In this document: one piece after another, positions 7,414 to 14,981 of the stretch
How positions within the stretch are numbered: position 1 is the first letter of the stretch
Layout: each line of letters opens with the position of its first letter
Origin: Hyphomicrobiales bacterium
Lineage (GTDB): Bacteria > Pseudomonadota > Alphaproteobacteria > Rhizobiales > Rhizobiaceae
NCBI GenBank assembly: GCA_900465665.1
Contig: UBJO01000049.1
Location: forward strand, 124,001-188,000
Direction of reading: 5' to 3'
DNA length: 64,000 nt
The notes under the pieces: model-generated
The model's input: the letters and a program-made list of their open reading frames with translations, nothing else
Databases searched by the model: none
What the model was told of the DNA's origin: nothing
Program-made: the position numbers and the translations under genes

Positions 7414-8485
7414 TGGCCTCGTCCTCGTCGGCGATCACATCGCGATGACGCACCTTCAAAGCTTTGGCCGGCTTCTCGGCAATGTTGGCCTCTGCATTGG
7501 CCTCGACGATGATGTCGCGCAGCGCACGCAACACCTCGGTCATGCCCATGCCTGTTGCCGCCGAGATCTGGTAGGGCGTGCTGCCGCAGGCCTTGGCCAG
7601 TTCCTTGGTCTTCTTCGTCAGCGTCGCCTTGTCGAGAACATCAATCTGCGACAGCGCCACGATCTCCGGCTTGTCGCCGATCTCGTCGCTATAGGCCCTG
7701 AGCTCGTGCTTGACCGTCTTGTAGGCCTTGCCGACATTCTCTTCCTGCGCGGAAACGAGATGCAGGAGAACGCGCGTACGCTCGACATGGCCGAGGAACC
7801 GGTCGCCGATGCCGACGCCCTCATGCGCGCCTTCGATCAGGCCGGGAATGTCGGCGAGAATGAATTCGCGCTCATCGATCGTCGCAACACCGAGATTGGG
7901 GTGCAGCGTCGTGAACGGATAATTGGCGATCTTCGGGCGTGCGCGGGTAACCGCCGCGAGGAACGTCGACTTGCCGGCATTCGGCAGACCGACCAGACCG
8001 GCATCGGCGATCAGCTTCAGGCGTAGCCAGATCGTCTTTTCCTCGCCCTCAAGGCCAGGATTGGCCCAATCCGGCGCTTGGTTGACCGAGGTCTTGAAGT
8101 GCGCATTGCCGAAGCCGCCATTGCCACCGCGGGCGAGGCAATAGCGCTGCCCCTCTTCCGTCAGGTCGCAGATCAGCGTTTCCTGGTCTTCCTCGAAGAT
8201 CTGGGTGCCGACGGGCACCTTCAGCGTCACGTGCTCGCCATTGGCGCCGGTACGGTTGCGGCCCATGCCGTGCGTGCCGATCGTCGCCTTGAAGTGCTGC
8301 TGGAAGCGGAAATCGATCAGCGTGTTAAGACCGTTGACGGTCTCCACCCACACGTCACCACCGCGTCCGCCGTCACCGCCGTCAGGCCCGCCGAACTCGA
8401 TGAACTTCTCGCGCCGGAATGATACGGCACCCGCGCCGCCGCTACCGGATTTGATATAGACCTTTGCTTCGTCGAGAAATTTCAT
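7406..8485 (-). CDS. obgE: GTPase ObgE/CgtA, ribosome assembly and stress
   Basis: Obg is an essential GTPase associated with 50S maturation and growth control. The 359-residue protein has the glycine-rich Obg fold (about residues 1-160, SGGAGAVSFRREKFIEFGG and repeated GG motifs), then the G domain with G1 GLPNAGKST, G3 DIPG and the SQIDVLD G4-like segment. I chose ATG 8485 (MKFLDEAKVYIKSG), which matches the usual family start and follows GGAAGTAAA; an in-frame ATG at 8509 would add eight atypical residues. It diverges from the endonuclease/phosphatase gene across about 76 bp. Confidence 0.96.
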   Translation of the reverse strand: MKFLDEAKVYIKSGSGGAGAVSFRREKFIEFGGPDGGDGGRGGDVWVETVNGLNTLIDFRFQQHFKATIGTHGMGRNRTGANGEHVTLKVPVGTQIFEEDQETLICDLTEEGQRYCLARGGNGGFGNAHFKTSVNQAPDWANPGLEGEEKTIWLRLKLIADAGLVGLPNAGKSTFLAAVTRARPKIANYPFTTLHPNLGVATIDEREFILADIPGLIEGAHEGVGIGDRFLGHVERTRVLLHLVSAQEENVGKAYKTVKHELRAYSDEIGDKPEIVALSQIDVLDKATLTKKTKELAKACGSTPYQISAATGMGMTEVLRALRDIIVEANAEANIAEKPAKALKVRHRDVIADEDEAND

Positions 8486-8561
8486 TTTACTTCCATCATT
8501 CGGTGTCATTGGACGCCCGTCTTGGCCTGATCGATATAGGCCGTTCAGCCGGAGGTCAAAG

Positions 8562-9431
8562 ATTATCGTTAGGTTTGCGAGCTATAACATACAGTACGGC
8601 TTCGGTCTCGACGGCACGTACGATCTGAAACGAATCGCCGACAGCCTTGCCGGCGCCGACATCATCGCGCTCCAGGAAGTCACCCGCGGCTTCGCGCGAA
8701 ACCGATATGCCGACATGGTGGCTGATCTCAGTGCCCTGTTTCCCGACCATTTCTGGGTCTACGGACCGGGCTGCGACCTGCATGTCGCCGAAATTGACGG
8801 CCGTCCGGCGCCGCGCGGCATGCGCATGCAGTTCGGCAACATGGTCTTGTCGCGCTGGCCGATCCTGTCGACTCGCACGCTGCTTCTGCCACGCAGCAGG
8901 ACGCTGACCAAGCTCAACCTGCAACGCGGCGCCACCGAGGCCGTCATCGACCTTCCCGGCGGCGCGGTGCGCGTCTATTCCGTCCATCTCGATCACGTCT
9001 CCAGCGACGAGCGCATCCGCCAACTCGCTCACCTCAATGAGCGCATCAACACCTTCACCCACGAAGGCGGATCGCTGACAGGCGCCCGCGAGTTCGAGAT
9101 CGAGGACCTGCCGCTGCCTGAAGACTACCTCGTCATGGGCGACTTCAACATGCTGCCGGAATCGCCCGAATACTGCGCTTTCGCGGGCCGAAAGGACGGA
9201 TATTACGGACGTACGGCGCGCATCGGCACGCCTGTTGACGCCTTCGAAGCGCTCCGCGCCTATCAGCCCGACAGCTACAGCTGGATGGATCCTGCAAATC
9301 ATGGCAAGCGCATGCATCTCGATTACGTCTTCGTCAGTTCTGGCCTCGAAAGCCGGCTAAGATCCGCACGGATCGACACCTCGGCCATGGGGTCCGATCA
9401 CTTCCCCGTCTGGGTCGAGATCGACAATTGA
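8562..9431 (+). CDS. Endonuclease/exonuclease/phosphatase (EEP) family protein with an ATT start
   Basis: The protein of about 289 residues has the EEP (DNase I-like metal hydrolase) motifs: ASYNIQYGFGLDG at the N-terminus, GADIIALQEV (metal-binding Glu), VYSVHLDHVSS, LVMGDFNMLPES and the terminal GSDHFPVWVEI. These place it with Mg-dependent phosphodiesterases; the substrate cannot be read from sequence. The conserved N-terminus lies upstream of the first ATG (8715), and no in-frame ATG, GTG or TTG precedes it. GGAGG at 8551-8555 sits six bases before ATT 8562, the likely start. A start at 8715 would delete the QEV catalytic residue. Confidence 0.85.
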   Translation: MIVRFASYNIQYGFGLDGTYDLKRIADSLAGADIIALQEVTRGFARNRYADMVADLSALFPDHFWVYGPGCDLHVAEIDGRPAPRGMRMQFGNMVLSRWPILSTRTLLLPRSRTLTKLNLQRGATEAVIDLPGGAVRVYSVHLDHVSSDERIRQLAHLNERINTFTHEGGSLTGAREFEIEDLPLPEDYLVMGDFNMLPESPEYCAFAGRKDGYYGRTARIGTPVDAFEALRAYQPDSYSWMDPANHGKRMHLDYVFVSSGLESRLRSARIDTSAMGSDHFPVWVEIDN

Positions 9432-9434
9432 AGA

Positions 9435-9461
9435 AGGCGCCCCGACGAGTGTGGGGCGCCT
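9435..9461. terminator. Hairpin between convergent EEP and GNAT genes
   Basis: AGGCGCCCC (9435-9443) pairs with GGGGCGCCT (9453-9461) in a 9-bp GC-rich stem. No strong T-run follows on either strand, so it is a weak or bidirectional terminator between convergent genes. Confidence 0.55.
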
Positions 9462-9471
9462 CCATGTTTCA

Positions 9472-10059
9472 TCAGGCGCTCTTGCTCTGCTGCAACGCGC
9501 CGGGCTTCAGCATGGTTTCGACATACGTGACCATCGTGTTGCGGGCGAAGCTGAAGACCTCGCTGCAACCGGTCATGCGGAAGCCAATCTTTTCCTGCAG
9601 CCTCAGCGACGCCGGATTGTCGGCGAAGACACCGGAATGCACGACGGTCTCGGGCATGCGCCGCGAGAAACGCTCGAGCGTGGCGTAAACCGCCTCGCTC
9701 ATATAGCCGCGCCGCCAGTAGTAGCGGTTCAGCCAGTAGCCGAGATGCCAGCGGCCGTGCCGGAGCTCGATCGACACCACGCCGATATGCGCGTCGTCGC
9801 CATTGGTGATCGCCATCTGCCAGTCCGGCAACCGGCCCGCCGTGACCGGCACCAGCCAGTCGAGCGCATCCTGCCGGTCATAGGGCGCGGGCACTCGTGC
9901 CAGCATCCGCGTTACCGCGAAATCGGATAGCGATTCCGCGATCGCATCGGCATCGCTCAGCCGGTGCGCCCGCAGCAAAAGCCGCTCGGTCTTGATGTCG
10001 GGCTGCGAGCCGGCGGTGGCAACCTGCGGTCTTGGCCTTTCGAGGCTGAGCGCGCTCAT
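9472..10059 (-). CDS. GNAT family N-acetyltransferase
   Basis: The 195-residue protein has the RimJ/RimL-like acetyltransferase layout: an N-terminal KTERLLLRAHRLSDADAIAESL block, IGVVSIELRHGRWHLGYWLNRYYWRRGYMSEAV containing the acetyl-CoA-binding R-G-Y loop, and NPASLRLQEKIGFRMTG near the C-terminus. Its substrate (protein N-terminus, antibiotic or small amine) is not deducible. The ATG at 10059 overlaps the stop of the upstream GNAT gene by four bases, so I prefer it to the longer frame reaching 10227. The two acetyltransferases form a pair after rpmA. Confidence 0.88.
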   Translation of the reverse strand: MSALSLERPRPQVATAGSQPDIKTERLLLRAHRLSDADAIAESLSDFAVTRMLARVPAPYDRQDALDWLVPVTAGRLPDWQMAITNGDDAHIGVVSIELRHGRWHLGYWLNRYYWRRGYMSEAVYATLERFSRRMPETVVHSGVFADNPASLRLQEKIGFRMTGCSEVFSFARNTMVTYVETMLKPGALQQSKSA

Positions 10060-10688
10060 AATACGCTCCCCCAGCTTCTCAGCGACATCCAGGTCTTGCG
10101 GTCGAGCCTGTACCATTCGACCGGCACGTTGCTTCCAAGCGCCAGCGAGGCGGCAAGCCCCGATCCCTGGAACTGGAAACCGCACTTCTGGATGACCCGC
10201 CGCGAAGCGACGTTCATCACCCGGCAACGGGCGTCGATCTGGTCGACATCCTCACGGGTGCGGAACACCATGTCCACGAGCGCATGGCAGGCCTCGGTCA
10301 TGAAGCCCTGGTTCCAGTAAGGCTCGCCCAGCCAGTAACCGATCTCGACGGTGCGACCGTCAAGATGCGGTTCGACACCGCAGCAACCGATAAAGGCGCC
10401 ATTTTCGGCTTTGGTAATCGCATAGACGCACTTGCCAATCTCGCCATTTTTCGTGCGTCGCACGAAGTCGGCGGCATCATTGGCCGTATACGGGTGCGGC
10501 ATGCGCGACACCATTGTGGCGACTTTGGCGTTGTTGGCGAGATGGGCAAGGGCGTCGATGTCTTCTTCGTGGGGCGCGCGCATGACGAGCCTTTCCGACA
10601 GTAAGACAGGGCAATCGGTCCTTAACCGCTCCGGCCGCAGCCGCTCTTCGGGAGACCTTTGGTCTCTCCGTAATAATTCGCCTTGCAT
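10056..10688 (-). CDS. GNAT family N-acetyltransferase
   Basis: The 210-residue protein is a second RimJ/RimL-type acetyltransferase: LLSERLVMRAPHEEDIDALA, GAFIGCCGVEPHLDGRTVEIGYWLGEPYWNQGFMTEA with the Q-x-x-x-T/A acetyl-CoA loop, and NVASRRVIQKCGFQ. The start ATG follows AAGGAGGACTGAACC, a strong ribosome-binding site. It is the first gene of a two-gene unit with 9472-10059, downstream of the rpmA terminator. The two proteins are similar in layout and may be old tandem duplicates, although their sequences have diverged. Confidence 0.88.
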   Translation of the reverse strand: MQGELLRRDQRSPEERLRPERLRTDCPVLLSERLVMRAPHEEDIDALAHLANNAKVATMVSRMPHPYTANDAADFVRRTKNGEIGKCVYAITKAENGAFIGCCGVEPHLDGRTVEIGYWLGEPYWNQGFMTEACHALVDMVFRTREDVDQIDARCRVMNVASRRVIQKCGFQFQGSGLAASLALGSNVPVEWYRLDRKTWMSLRSWGSVL

Positions 10689-10713
10689 GGTTCAGTCCTC
10701 CTTGAGGGTAAAG

Positions 10714-10752
10714 AAAAAGGGGAGATGGGTGGTGCCCCATCTCCCCTTTTTT
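10714..10752. terminator. Strong bidirectional terminator downstream of rpmA
   Basis: GGGGAGATGGG (10719-10729) pairs with CCCATCTCCCC (10736-10746), flanked by A-run and T-run on the two sides, so a good U-tract is made on both strands. On the minus strand it ends the rplU-rpmA transcript. Confidence 0.92.
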
Positions 10753-10817
10753 CTTGACTGAACCTGATACGCTCAGCCGGGTCGATGAGACACCGGCTGC
10801 TATAAAGCGCTACCGGC

Positions 10818-11087
10818 TTATTCCGCTGCTTCCGCTTTCGGCATCACGGATACGTATACGCGGCCGTTGGCCTTCGTACGGTAGTTCACATTGCCGGCGG
10901 TGAGAGCAAAGATCGTGTGATCCTTGCCGAGGCCGACGTTGGAACCCGGGTGCCACTGCGTACCGCGCTGACGCACGATAATGTTGCCTGCGATGACGGC
11001 TTCGCCGCCGAACTTCTTCACGCCAAGGCGCTTGGATTCAGAATCGCGACCGTTGCGCGACGAACCGCCAGCTTTTTTGTGTGCCAT
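10818..11087 (-). CDS. rpmA: 50S ribosomal protein L27
   Basis: L27 sits near the peptidyl-transferase centre with its N-terminus close to the tRNA acceptor ends. The 89-residue protein starts MAHKKAGGSSRNGRDSESKR and continues with LGVKKFGGEAVIAGNIIVRQRGT, the classical L27 sequence, with no N-terminal extension of the kind cleaved in Firmicutes. It follows rplU by 34 bases and is closed by a strong terminator. Confidence 0.99.
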   Translation of the reverse strand: MAHKKAGGSSRNGRDSESKRLGVKKFGGEAVIAGNIIVRQRGTQWHPGSNVGLGKDHTIFALTAGNVNYRTKANGRVYVSVMPKAEAAE

Positions 11088-11121
11088 TGGAGTTCTCCTT
11101 TAAACCTTAAGTCCCGTGATC

Positions 11122-11439
11122 TTACTTAGCAGCCACGATGTCCGTGATACGGACAACAGTGTGGTGCTGGCGATGGCCGCGCGAGCGCTTCGAGTTCTGA
11201 CGACGGCGCTTCTTGAAGGCGATGACCTTCTTGCCGCGGTTGTGCTCGACGACTTCGGCCTTGACGGACGCGCCCTTGACGAAGGGAGCACCGATCGCGG
11301 CATCGGCGCCTTCGCCGATTACGAGGACTTCGGTGAATTCGATCGATTCGCCAGCGGTGACTTCAAGCTTCTCGATGGTCAGCACGTCGTTTGCTGCCAC
11401 ACGGTACTGCTTACCGCCGGTCTTGATGACTGCGAACAT
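11122..11439 (-). CDS. rplU: 50S ribosomal protein L21
   Basis: L21 is a 23S rRNA-binding protein of the large subunit. The 105-residue protein starts MFAVIKTGGKQYRV and contains the family blocks VKAEVVEHNRGKKVIAFKKRRRQNSKRSRGHRQ and HHTVVRITDI. It is the first gene of rplU-rpmA. A near-consensus promoter lies on the minus strand about 180 bases upstream, giving a 5' leader of roughly 170 nt. Confidence 0.99.
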   Translation of the reverse strand: MFAVIKTGGKQYRVAANDVLTIEKLEVTAGESIEFTEVLVIGEGADAAIGAPFVKGASVKAEVVEHNRGKKVIAFKKRRRQNSKRSRGHRQHHTVVRITDIVAAK

Positions 11440-11617
11440 TTTTTATCCTTTCATGTTCGTTCCGGCTCGACCCGCATCAAACAGGTGGCCGTCTTTTTAT
11501 CAGTCGATGTTAAGCAGGGATTTCAGGGCTTTTGCCCAGGAACTCTGGCTGCCGGTGATGCCCCACGCGGGCGCGGGGCGGACAAGGCGCGGACTTATCC
11601 ACACCTATTGGGTTGCG
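11440..11617 (-). other. Long 5' leader of rplU-rpmA
   Basis: From the promoter at 11618-11646 the transcript would carry about 170 untranslated bases. It contains a GC-rich potential hairpin near 11563-11582 (GCCCC / GGGGC around a CGCGCCCGCG segment). No open frame or known leader element is recognised. Ribosomal-protein autoregulation is possible but is only an inference. Confidence 0.45.
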
Positions 11618-11646
11618 CAGATACGCGAGCATAAAAAAACTGTCAA
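11618..11646 (-). promoter_or_regulatory. Sigma-70 type promoter of rplU-rpmA
   Basis: On the minus strand TTGACA (complement of 11641-11646) is followed after exactly 17 bases by TATCTG (complement of 11618-11623). This is among the clearest promoters in the window. Confidence 0.75.
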
Positions 11647-11689
11647 GGTAAAAGGATGACAAAAGGATGAAATGGCTTGAGATTACGAC

Positions 11690-11718
11690 TTGCCAGCCCG
11701 CCAAACTCTCGCTATGAG
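11690..11718 (+). promoter_or_regulatory. Sigma-70 type promoter of tRNA-Ser
   Basis: TTGCCA (11690-11695), a 17-base spacer and TATGAG (11713-11718) lie 36 bases upstream of the mature tRNA 5' end, in the right orientation. Confidence 0.6.
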
Positions 11719-11753
11719 ACAGCCCGCGCCGAACAAGCGCCGACCAACGAAGC

Positions 11754-11843
11754 GGAGAGGTGGCTGAGTGGTCGAAAGCACCGCACTCGAAATGCGGCAT
11801 ACGGGCAACCGTATCGTGGGTTCGAATCCCACCCTCTCCGCCA
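11754..11843 (+). tRNA. tRNA-Ser (anticodon CGA)
   Basis: The 90-nt gene has an acceptor stem GGAGAGG (11754-11760) pairing with CCTCTCC (11833-11839), discriminator G and encoded CCA (11841-11843). TGGCTGAGTGGTCGAAAGC is the D arm, CTCGAAA the anticodon loop with CGA, there is a long variable arm (CATACGGGCAACCGTATCG) typical of class II tRNA, and GTGGGTTCGAATCCCAC is the T arm. It decodes UCG. No integrase or duplicated 3' tRNA fragment was seen beside it, so it does not appear to host an element here. Confidence 0.98.
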
Positions 11844-12077
11844 TATTCTCTTTTGTCCGACCCGGACACAAAGGTAACAATCCGTACCTAAGACATAGGT
11901 GACACCCTCGCGCCGAACGGGTTGTCCGTTGTTCGCAATGCCCTCTGTTCGAGGTCAATATTTCCAGAATCAAATCACAGGAAGCTGGCGATCCAAAGTC
12001 GACGTCATCGACCCCGCGTGCTTCATCAGCTCGTCGAGACCCTCGTCAAACTTCCAGCCTACGCTGTGCGGCGCTTG

Positions 12078-12407
12078 TCACCGAGCAACAAGCTCGATGC
12101 CCAGCGGCGCAGCGCCGCCGATGATATCAAGCAAGCGGTCGATGTTGGGATGGGCGCCGGGGCGGGTTTTGGCGTCGGCGGTGTGCTCGGCGAAGAGATC
12201 GAGGGCGTAGGTTGCGGCTTGCTTGTCGAGCATGCCGAAAGATTGCTGCAGATATTGATAGACTGCGAGCGATCCCTGTTTGCCCGGCTGGTTTTCGATC
12301 GTTGCGACAATGGCGCCGGCCGGGTCGGTCAGGTCTATGCGAGCAAGGCCTTCGACTGACGGCAGCAGTTGCAGATTGTCCTTGAACGAAGCCGTGGGCT
12401 GGATCAT
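12078..12407 (-). CDS. DUF2322 family protein
   Basis: The 109-residue cytosolic protein has no signal or membrane segment. The sequence (FKDNLQLLPSVEGLARIDL, GAIVATIENQPGKQGSLAVY, ALDLFAEHTADAK, HPNIDRLLDI) resembles the conserved proteobacterial family DUF2322, whose function is unknown. The ATG follows AAAAGGAATACGCG, a good ribosome-binding site. It stands alone between tRNA-Ser and a DUF6074-like gene. Family assignment is from memory of the consensus. Confidence 0.75.
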   Translation of the reverse strand: MIQPTASFKDNLQLLPSVEGLARIDLTDPAGAIVATIENQPGKQGSLAVYQYLQQSFGMLDKQAATYALDLFAEHTADAKTRPGAHPNIDRLLDIIGGAAPLGIELVAR

Positions 12408-12500
12408 CGCGTATTCCTTTTCGCGTGGCGGATTGGCCTTGCGTCTAGCAGCTTCGGTTCCATGCCGCCATGCCCTCGGAGAGGCCCATGCCCCGCCCGC

Positions 12501-12815
12501 TTAACGCTTCAGCGCGCGTCCGCTGCGGCTTTGCGAGATCGCCCGCGACTGCGAGCGCTGCACGAGGGCCTGCTGCACCTCGGCCTGGAAAACCATCACC
12601 TGATGGCGAACTTCCGCCTCTGGCAGGCCGAGCGATTCGAGTTCGCTCGCCAGGCGCCGGCACTCGGTCTTCCAGTATTGAACGGCATCGGCACCATGCA
12701 GGCGCTCGAGTTCGGCGGCGCTGCGATCGATGTCGCCGGCGCGCGAGGCCACAGGAAAAAGGACGATTTCACTTGTGGTCATGGCCTTCAAACTCTTGCT
12801 TGTGTTTACCGACAT
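12501..12815 (-). CDS. DUF6074-like small protein
   Basis: The 104-residue protein has a conserved-looking core: LFPVASRAGDIDRSAAELER, WKTECRRLASELESLG, EVRHQVMVFQAEVQQAL, and a basic Ser/Arg-rich tail. This layout resembles small rhizobial proteins grouped as DUF6074, of unknown function, often present in several copies per genome. An internal ATG at 12782 is an alternative start, but its GAAGG is too close. No transmembrane segment or metal motif is seen. Confidence 0.6.
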   Translation of the reverse strand: MSVNTSKSLKAMTTSEIVLFPVASRAGDIDRSAAELERLHGADAVQYWKTECRRLASELESLGLPEAEVRHQVMVFQAEVQQALVQRSQSRAISQSRSGRALKR

Positions 12816-12960
12816 CGATTCGTTCCGTTGTGTTCGACACCATTCCTACCGAAGCATGGTTAACGCTTTCCTCCACCATCTGGCGCGTTGTGCCGGGATG
12901 GTCGCGACTTGCTAGCGGTTGCGCGAAACCGGGGGCTTTTGATCCGCCTTAAACACGGCT

Positions 12961-12977
12961 ACACATCTTATATGTGT
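12961..12977. promoter_or_regulatory. Palindrome ahead of the phospholipid cassette
   Basis: ACACAT (12961-12966), a five-base centre and ATGTGT (12972-12977) form a perfect inverted repeat just upstream of the acyltransferase. It could be an operator. Its position overlaps the GTG at 12974, which favours the downstream TTG 12998 as start. Confidence 0.35.
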
Positions 12978-12997
12978 CAGGTGGATGGGGGATCGAT

Positions 12998-13645
12998 TTG
13001 GTACGGAAGATGATCGCGAGGCCGGTGGCGACGGCCATCGTTCTGTTTGCGCGCGCCATAACAGCCGTGCGCGCCATTTGGACAAGCGACGGCCCGACAA
13101 CGGACACGTGCATCTATTTCGCCAATCATTCGAGCCATGGCGACTTCATTCTGGTCTGGGCCATTCTGCCGCCCCGCATGCGCCGGTCCACGCGCCCGGT
13201 GGCGGGCGCCGAATACTGGCTGAAATCAGCGATCACGCGCTTCATCGGCAGCGATGTGTTCGACGCCGTGCTGATCGAGCGCGAGCGCGACAAGCGGACA
13301 AGCGATCCGATCGAGGTGATGGCTAATGCGCTGGATGCCGGCTCGTCGCTCATTCTCTTTCCCGAGGGAACCCGCAATCTGACGGACGCATCGCTGCTGC
13401 CGTTCAAGAGCGGGCTTTTCCATCTCGCTTCAGCGCGTCCGGATATCCGCCTCGTTCCCGTCTGGATCAACAATCTCAACCGCGTCATGCCGAAGGGCGA
13501 GATCGTACCGATCCCGCTGATCTGCACCGTGACCTTCGGAGAGCCGATGCAGATGCTTGCAGGCGAAGACAAGCAGGCCTTTCTTGATCGGGCGCGGACA
13601 GCCCTTCTCGATCTCTCTCCAAAACAGCCAGGCGGTAGCGAATGA
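12998..13645 (+). CDS. 1-acyl-glycerol-3-phosphate acyltransferase (PlsC-like)
   Basis: The protein of about 215 residues has the LPLAT acyltransferase motifs: an N-terminal hydrophobic anchor (VATAIVLFARAITAVRAIW), motif I NHSSHGD (catalytic His and Asp, about residue 40), IERERDKRTSDPIEVM, motif III LFPEGTR and VPVWINNLNRVMP. Such enzymes acylate lysophosphatidic acid to phosphatidic acid, which the next gene product could use. I prefer TTG 12998 (preceded by GGATGGGGG) to GTG 12974, which has no ribosome-binding site; ATG 13010 is a third choice. The stop overlaps the start of the CdsA-like gene by four bases. Confidence 0.85.
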   Translation: MVRKMIARPVATAIVLFARAITAVRAIWTSDGPTTDTCIYFANHSSHGDFILVWAILPPRMRRSTRPVAGAEYWLKSAITRFIGSDVFDAVLIERERDKRTSDPIEVMANALDAGSSLILFPEGTRNLTDASLLPFKSGLFHLASARPDIRLVPVWINNLNRVMPKGEIVPIPLICTVTFGEPMQMLAGEDKQAFLDRARTALLDLSPKQPGGSE

Positions 13646-14592
13646 ACACGGCCAATTCCGACCTCCTCACGCTCGTGCTCGGCATCCTCGCGGTGCTCGT
13701 CGTCGCATCCGCTGTCGGCTATGTGCTGCAGCGCCGCCTCTCGCCCGATGGCGCAAATGCCTCAATCGAGAACCTCAACGCGCGCATCAAGGCCTGGTGG
13801 GTGATGGCGATCCTGATCGGCATCGCCTTCATGATCGGCCGGGTCGGCATACTCATCCTCTTCGGCTTCTGCTCGTTTGCGGCGCTCCGCGAGTTCATCA
13901 CGCTGACGCACACCAAGCGTGCCGATCACTGGGCGCTGGCGACCGCCTTCTTCGTCGTGCTGCCGCTGCAGTATTTCCTGCTCTGGACCAAGCAATACGG
14001 CATCTTCGCGATCTTCATTCCCGTCTATGCCTTCCTGCTGATGCCGATCATCTCGGTGCTGCGTGGCGATACCGAGCGCTTTCTCGACCGGATCGCGGAG
14101 GTGCAATGGGCGCTGATGATCTGTGTGTTCTGCGCCTCTCACGTGCCGGCGCTGCTGACGCTCGACATTCCGGGCTATGAGGGCCGCAATGTGCTGCTCA
14201 TCGCCTTTCTCGTCATCATCGTGCAGCTGAGCGATGTGCTCCAATATGTCTGGGGCAAGCTCTTCGGCCGCACCAAGATCGCCCCCAAGCTCTCACCCTC
14301 CAAGACCGTCGAGGGCTTTGTCGGCGGCGTTGCCAGCGCCACGTTGATCGGCGCCGGTCTCTGGTGGATCACGCCGTTCACGCCCTTCCAGGCCGGGCTG
14401 CTGGCTTTCGTCATCACCATGATGGGCTTCTTCGGCGGATTGGTGATGTCGGCGATCAAGCGAGACCGCGGCGTCAAGGATTGGGGCAACCTGATCGAAG
14501 GCCATGGCGGCCTGATCGACCGACTTGATTCCGTCGTCTTTTCCGCACCGATCTTCTTCCATCTCGTCCGCTACTGGTGGTCGGCCACATGA
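13642..14592 (+). CDS. CdsA-like phosphatidate cytidylyltransferase (accessory copy)
   Basis: CTP:phosphatidate cytidylyltransferase makes CDP-diacylglycerol in the membrane. The 316-residue protein has about eight hydrophobic helices, the block SPSKTVEGFVGG, and the family signature KRDRGVKDWGNLIEGHGGLIDRLDSVVFSAP (residues about 273-303), with all the charged residues expected for Mg-CTP binding. The housekeeping CdsA of alphaproteobacteria normally sits beside uppS and dxr; this copy is instead embedded with an acyltransferase and a CDP-alcohol phosphotransferase, like the ynbAB arrangement of E. coli. It may supply a dedicated CDP-lipid. Confidence 0.87.
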   Translation: MNTANSDLLTLVLGILAVLVVASAVGYVLQRRLSPDGANASIENLNARIKAWWVMAILIGIAFMIGRVGILILFGFCSFAALREFITLTHTKRADHWALATAFFVVLPLQYFLLWTKQYGIFAIFIPVYAFLLMPIISVLRGDTERFLDRIAEVQWALMICVFCASHVPALLTLDIPGYEGRNVLLIAFLVIIVQLSDVLQYVWGKLFGRTKIAPKLSPSKTVEGFVGGVASATLIGAGLWWITPFTPFQAGLLAFVITMMGFFGGLVMSAIKRDRGVKDWGNLIEGHGGLIDRLDSVVFSAPIFFHLVRYWWSAT

Positions 14593-14981
14593 CGACCCGA
14601 CTGCGGCGCATCGCGGGCAACAGCATCACCCATGTTGCGTTCGCCTTCTGCGCCATGGGCGGATGGGCGATGTTTGCAAACCGGGATTACCAGCCCGGCC
14701 GCTTTCTGCTTGCCGGCCTCGTCCAGGGCGCATTGTCCGCCTGCCTGACGCTGTTTCTCAAGACCGCGGTCGAGCAGCTGTCACGCCGGATGAATGGAAC
14801 GCAGGCCCTCTGGGCGCCGCCGCTGATCGCCTGCCTAGCATCCAGCGCCATTCTGGCAACCATCCACGCGTTGAGCGGCACGCCCGAAATTCTGAAAACG
14901 ATCGCGCTGCCGCTGGCGGTCTCGACCAGCTATGCGGCGATCTACAACTATTCACTGTACCGGAAGGGAGAGCGGGCATGA
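14589..14981 (+). CDS. Small polytopic membrane protein in the phospholipid cassette
   Basis: I do not recognise this 130-residue protein. It has about four hydrophobic stretches: ITHVAFAFCAMGGWAMF, FLLAGLVQGALSACLTLFL, WAPPLIACLASSAILATIHA and TIALPLAVSTSYAAIYNYSL, with a positively charged N-terminus (TTRLRRIAGN) that suggests the N-terminus is cytoplasmic. Its start overlaps the cdsA-like stop by four bases and its stop overlaps the next start, so it is coupled within the cassette. It may assist lipid flipping or enzyme assembly; this is inference only. Confidence 0.7.
   Translation: MTTRLRRIAGNSITHVAFAFCAMGGWAMFANRDYQPGRFLLAGLVQGALSACLTLFLKTAVEQLSRRMNGTQALWAPPLIACLASSAILATIHALSGTPEILKTIALPLAVSTSYAAIYNYSLYRKGERA

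Noticed and set aside
11844..12077. Integrated element downstream of tRNA-Ser
   Set aside because: No integrase gene and no repeat of the tRNA 3' end was seen; the following genes look like small core or family genes.
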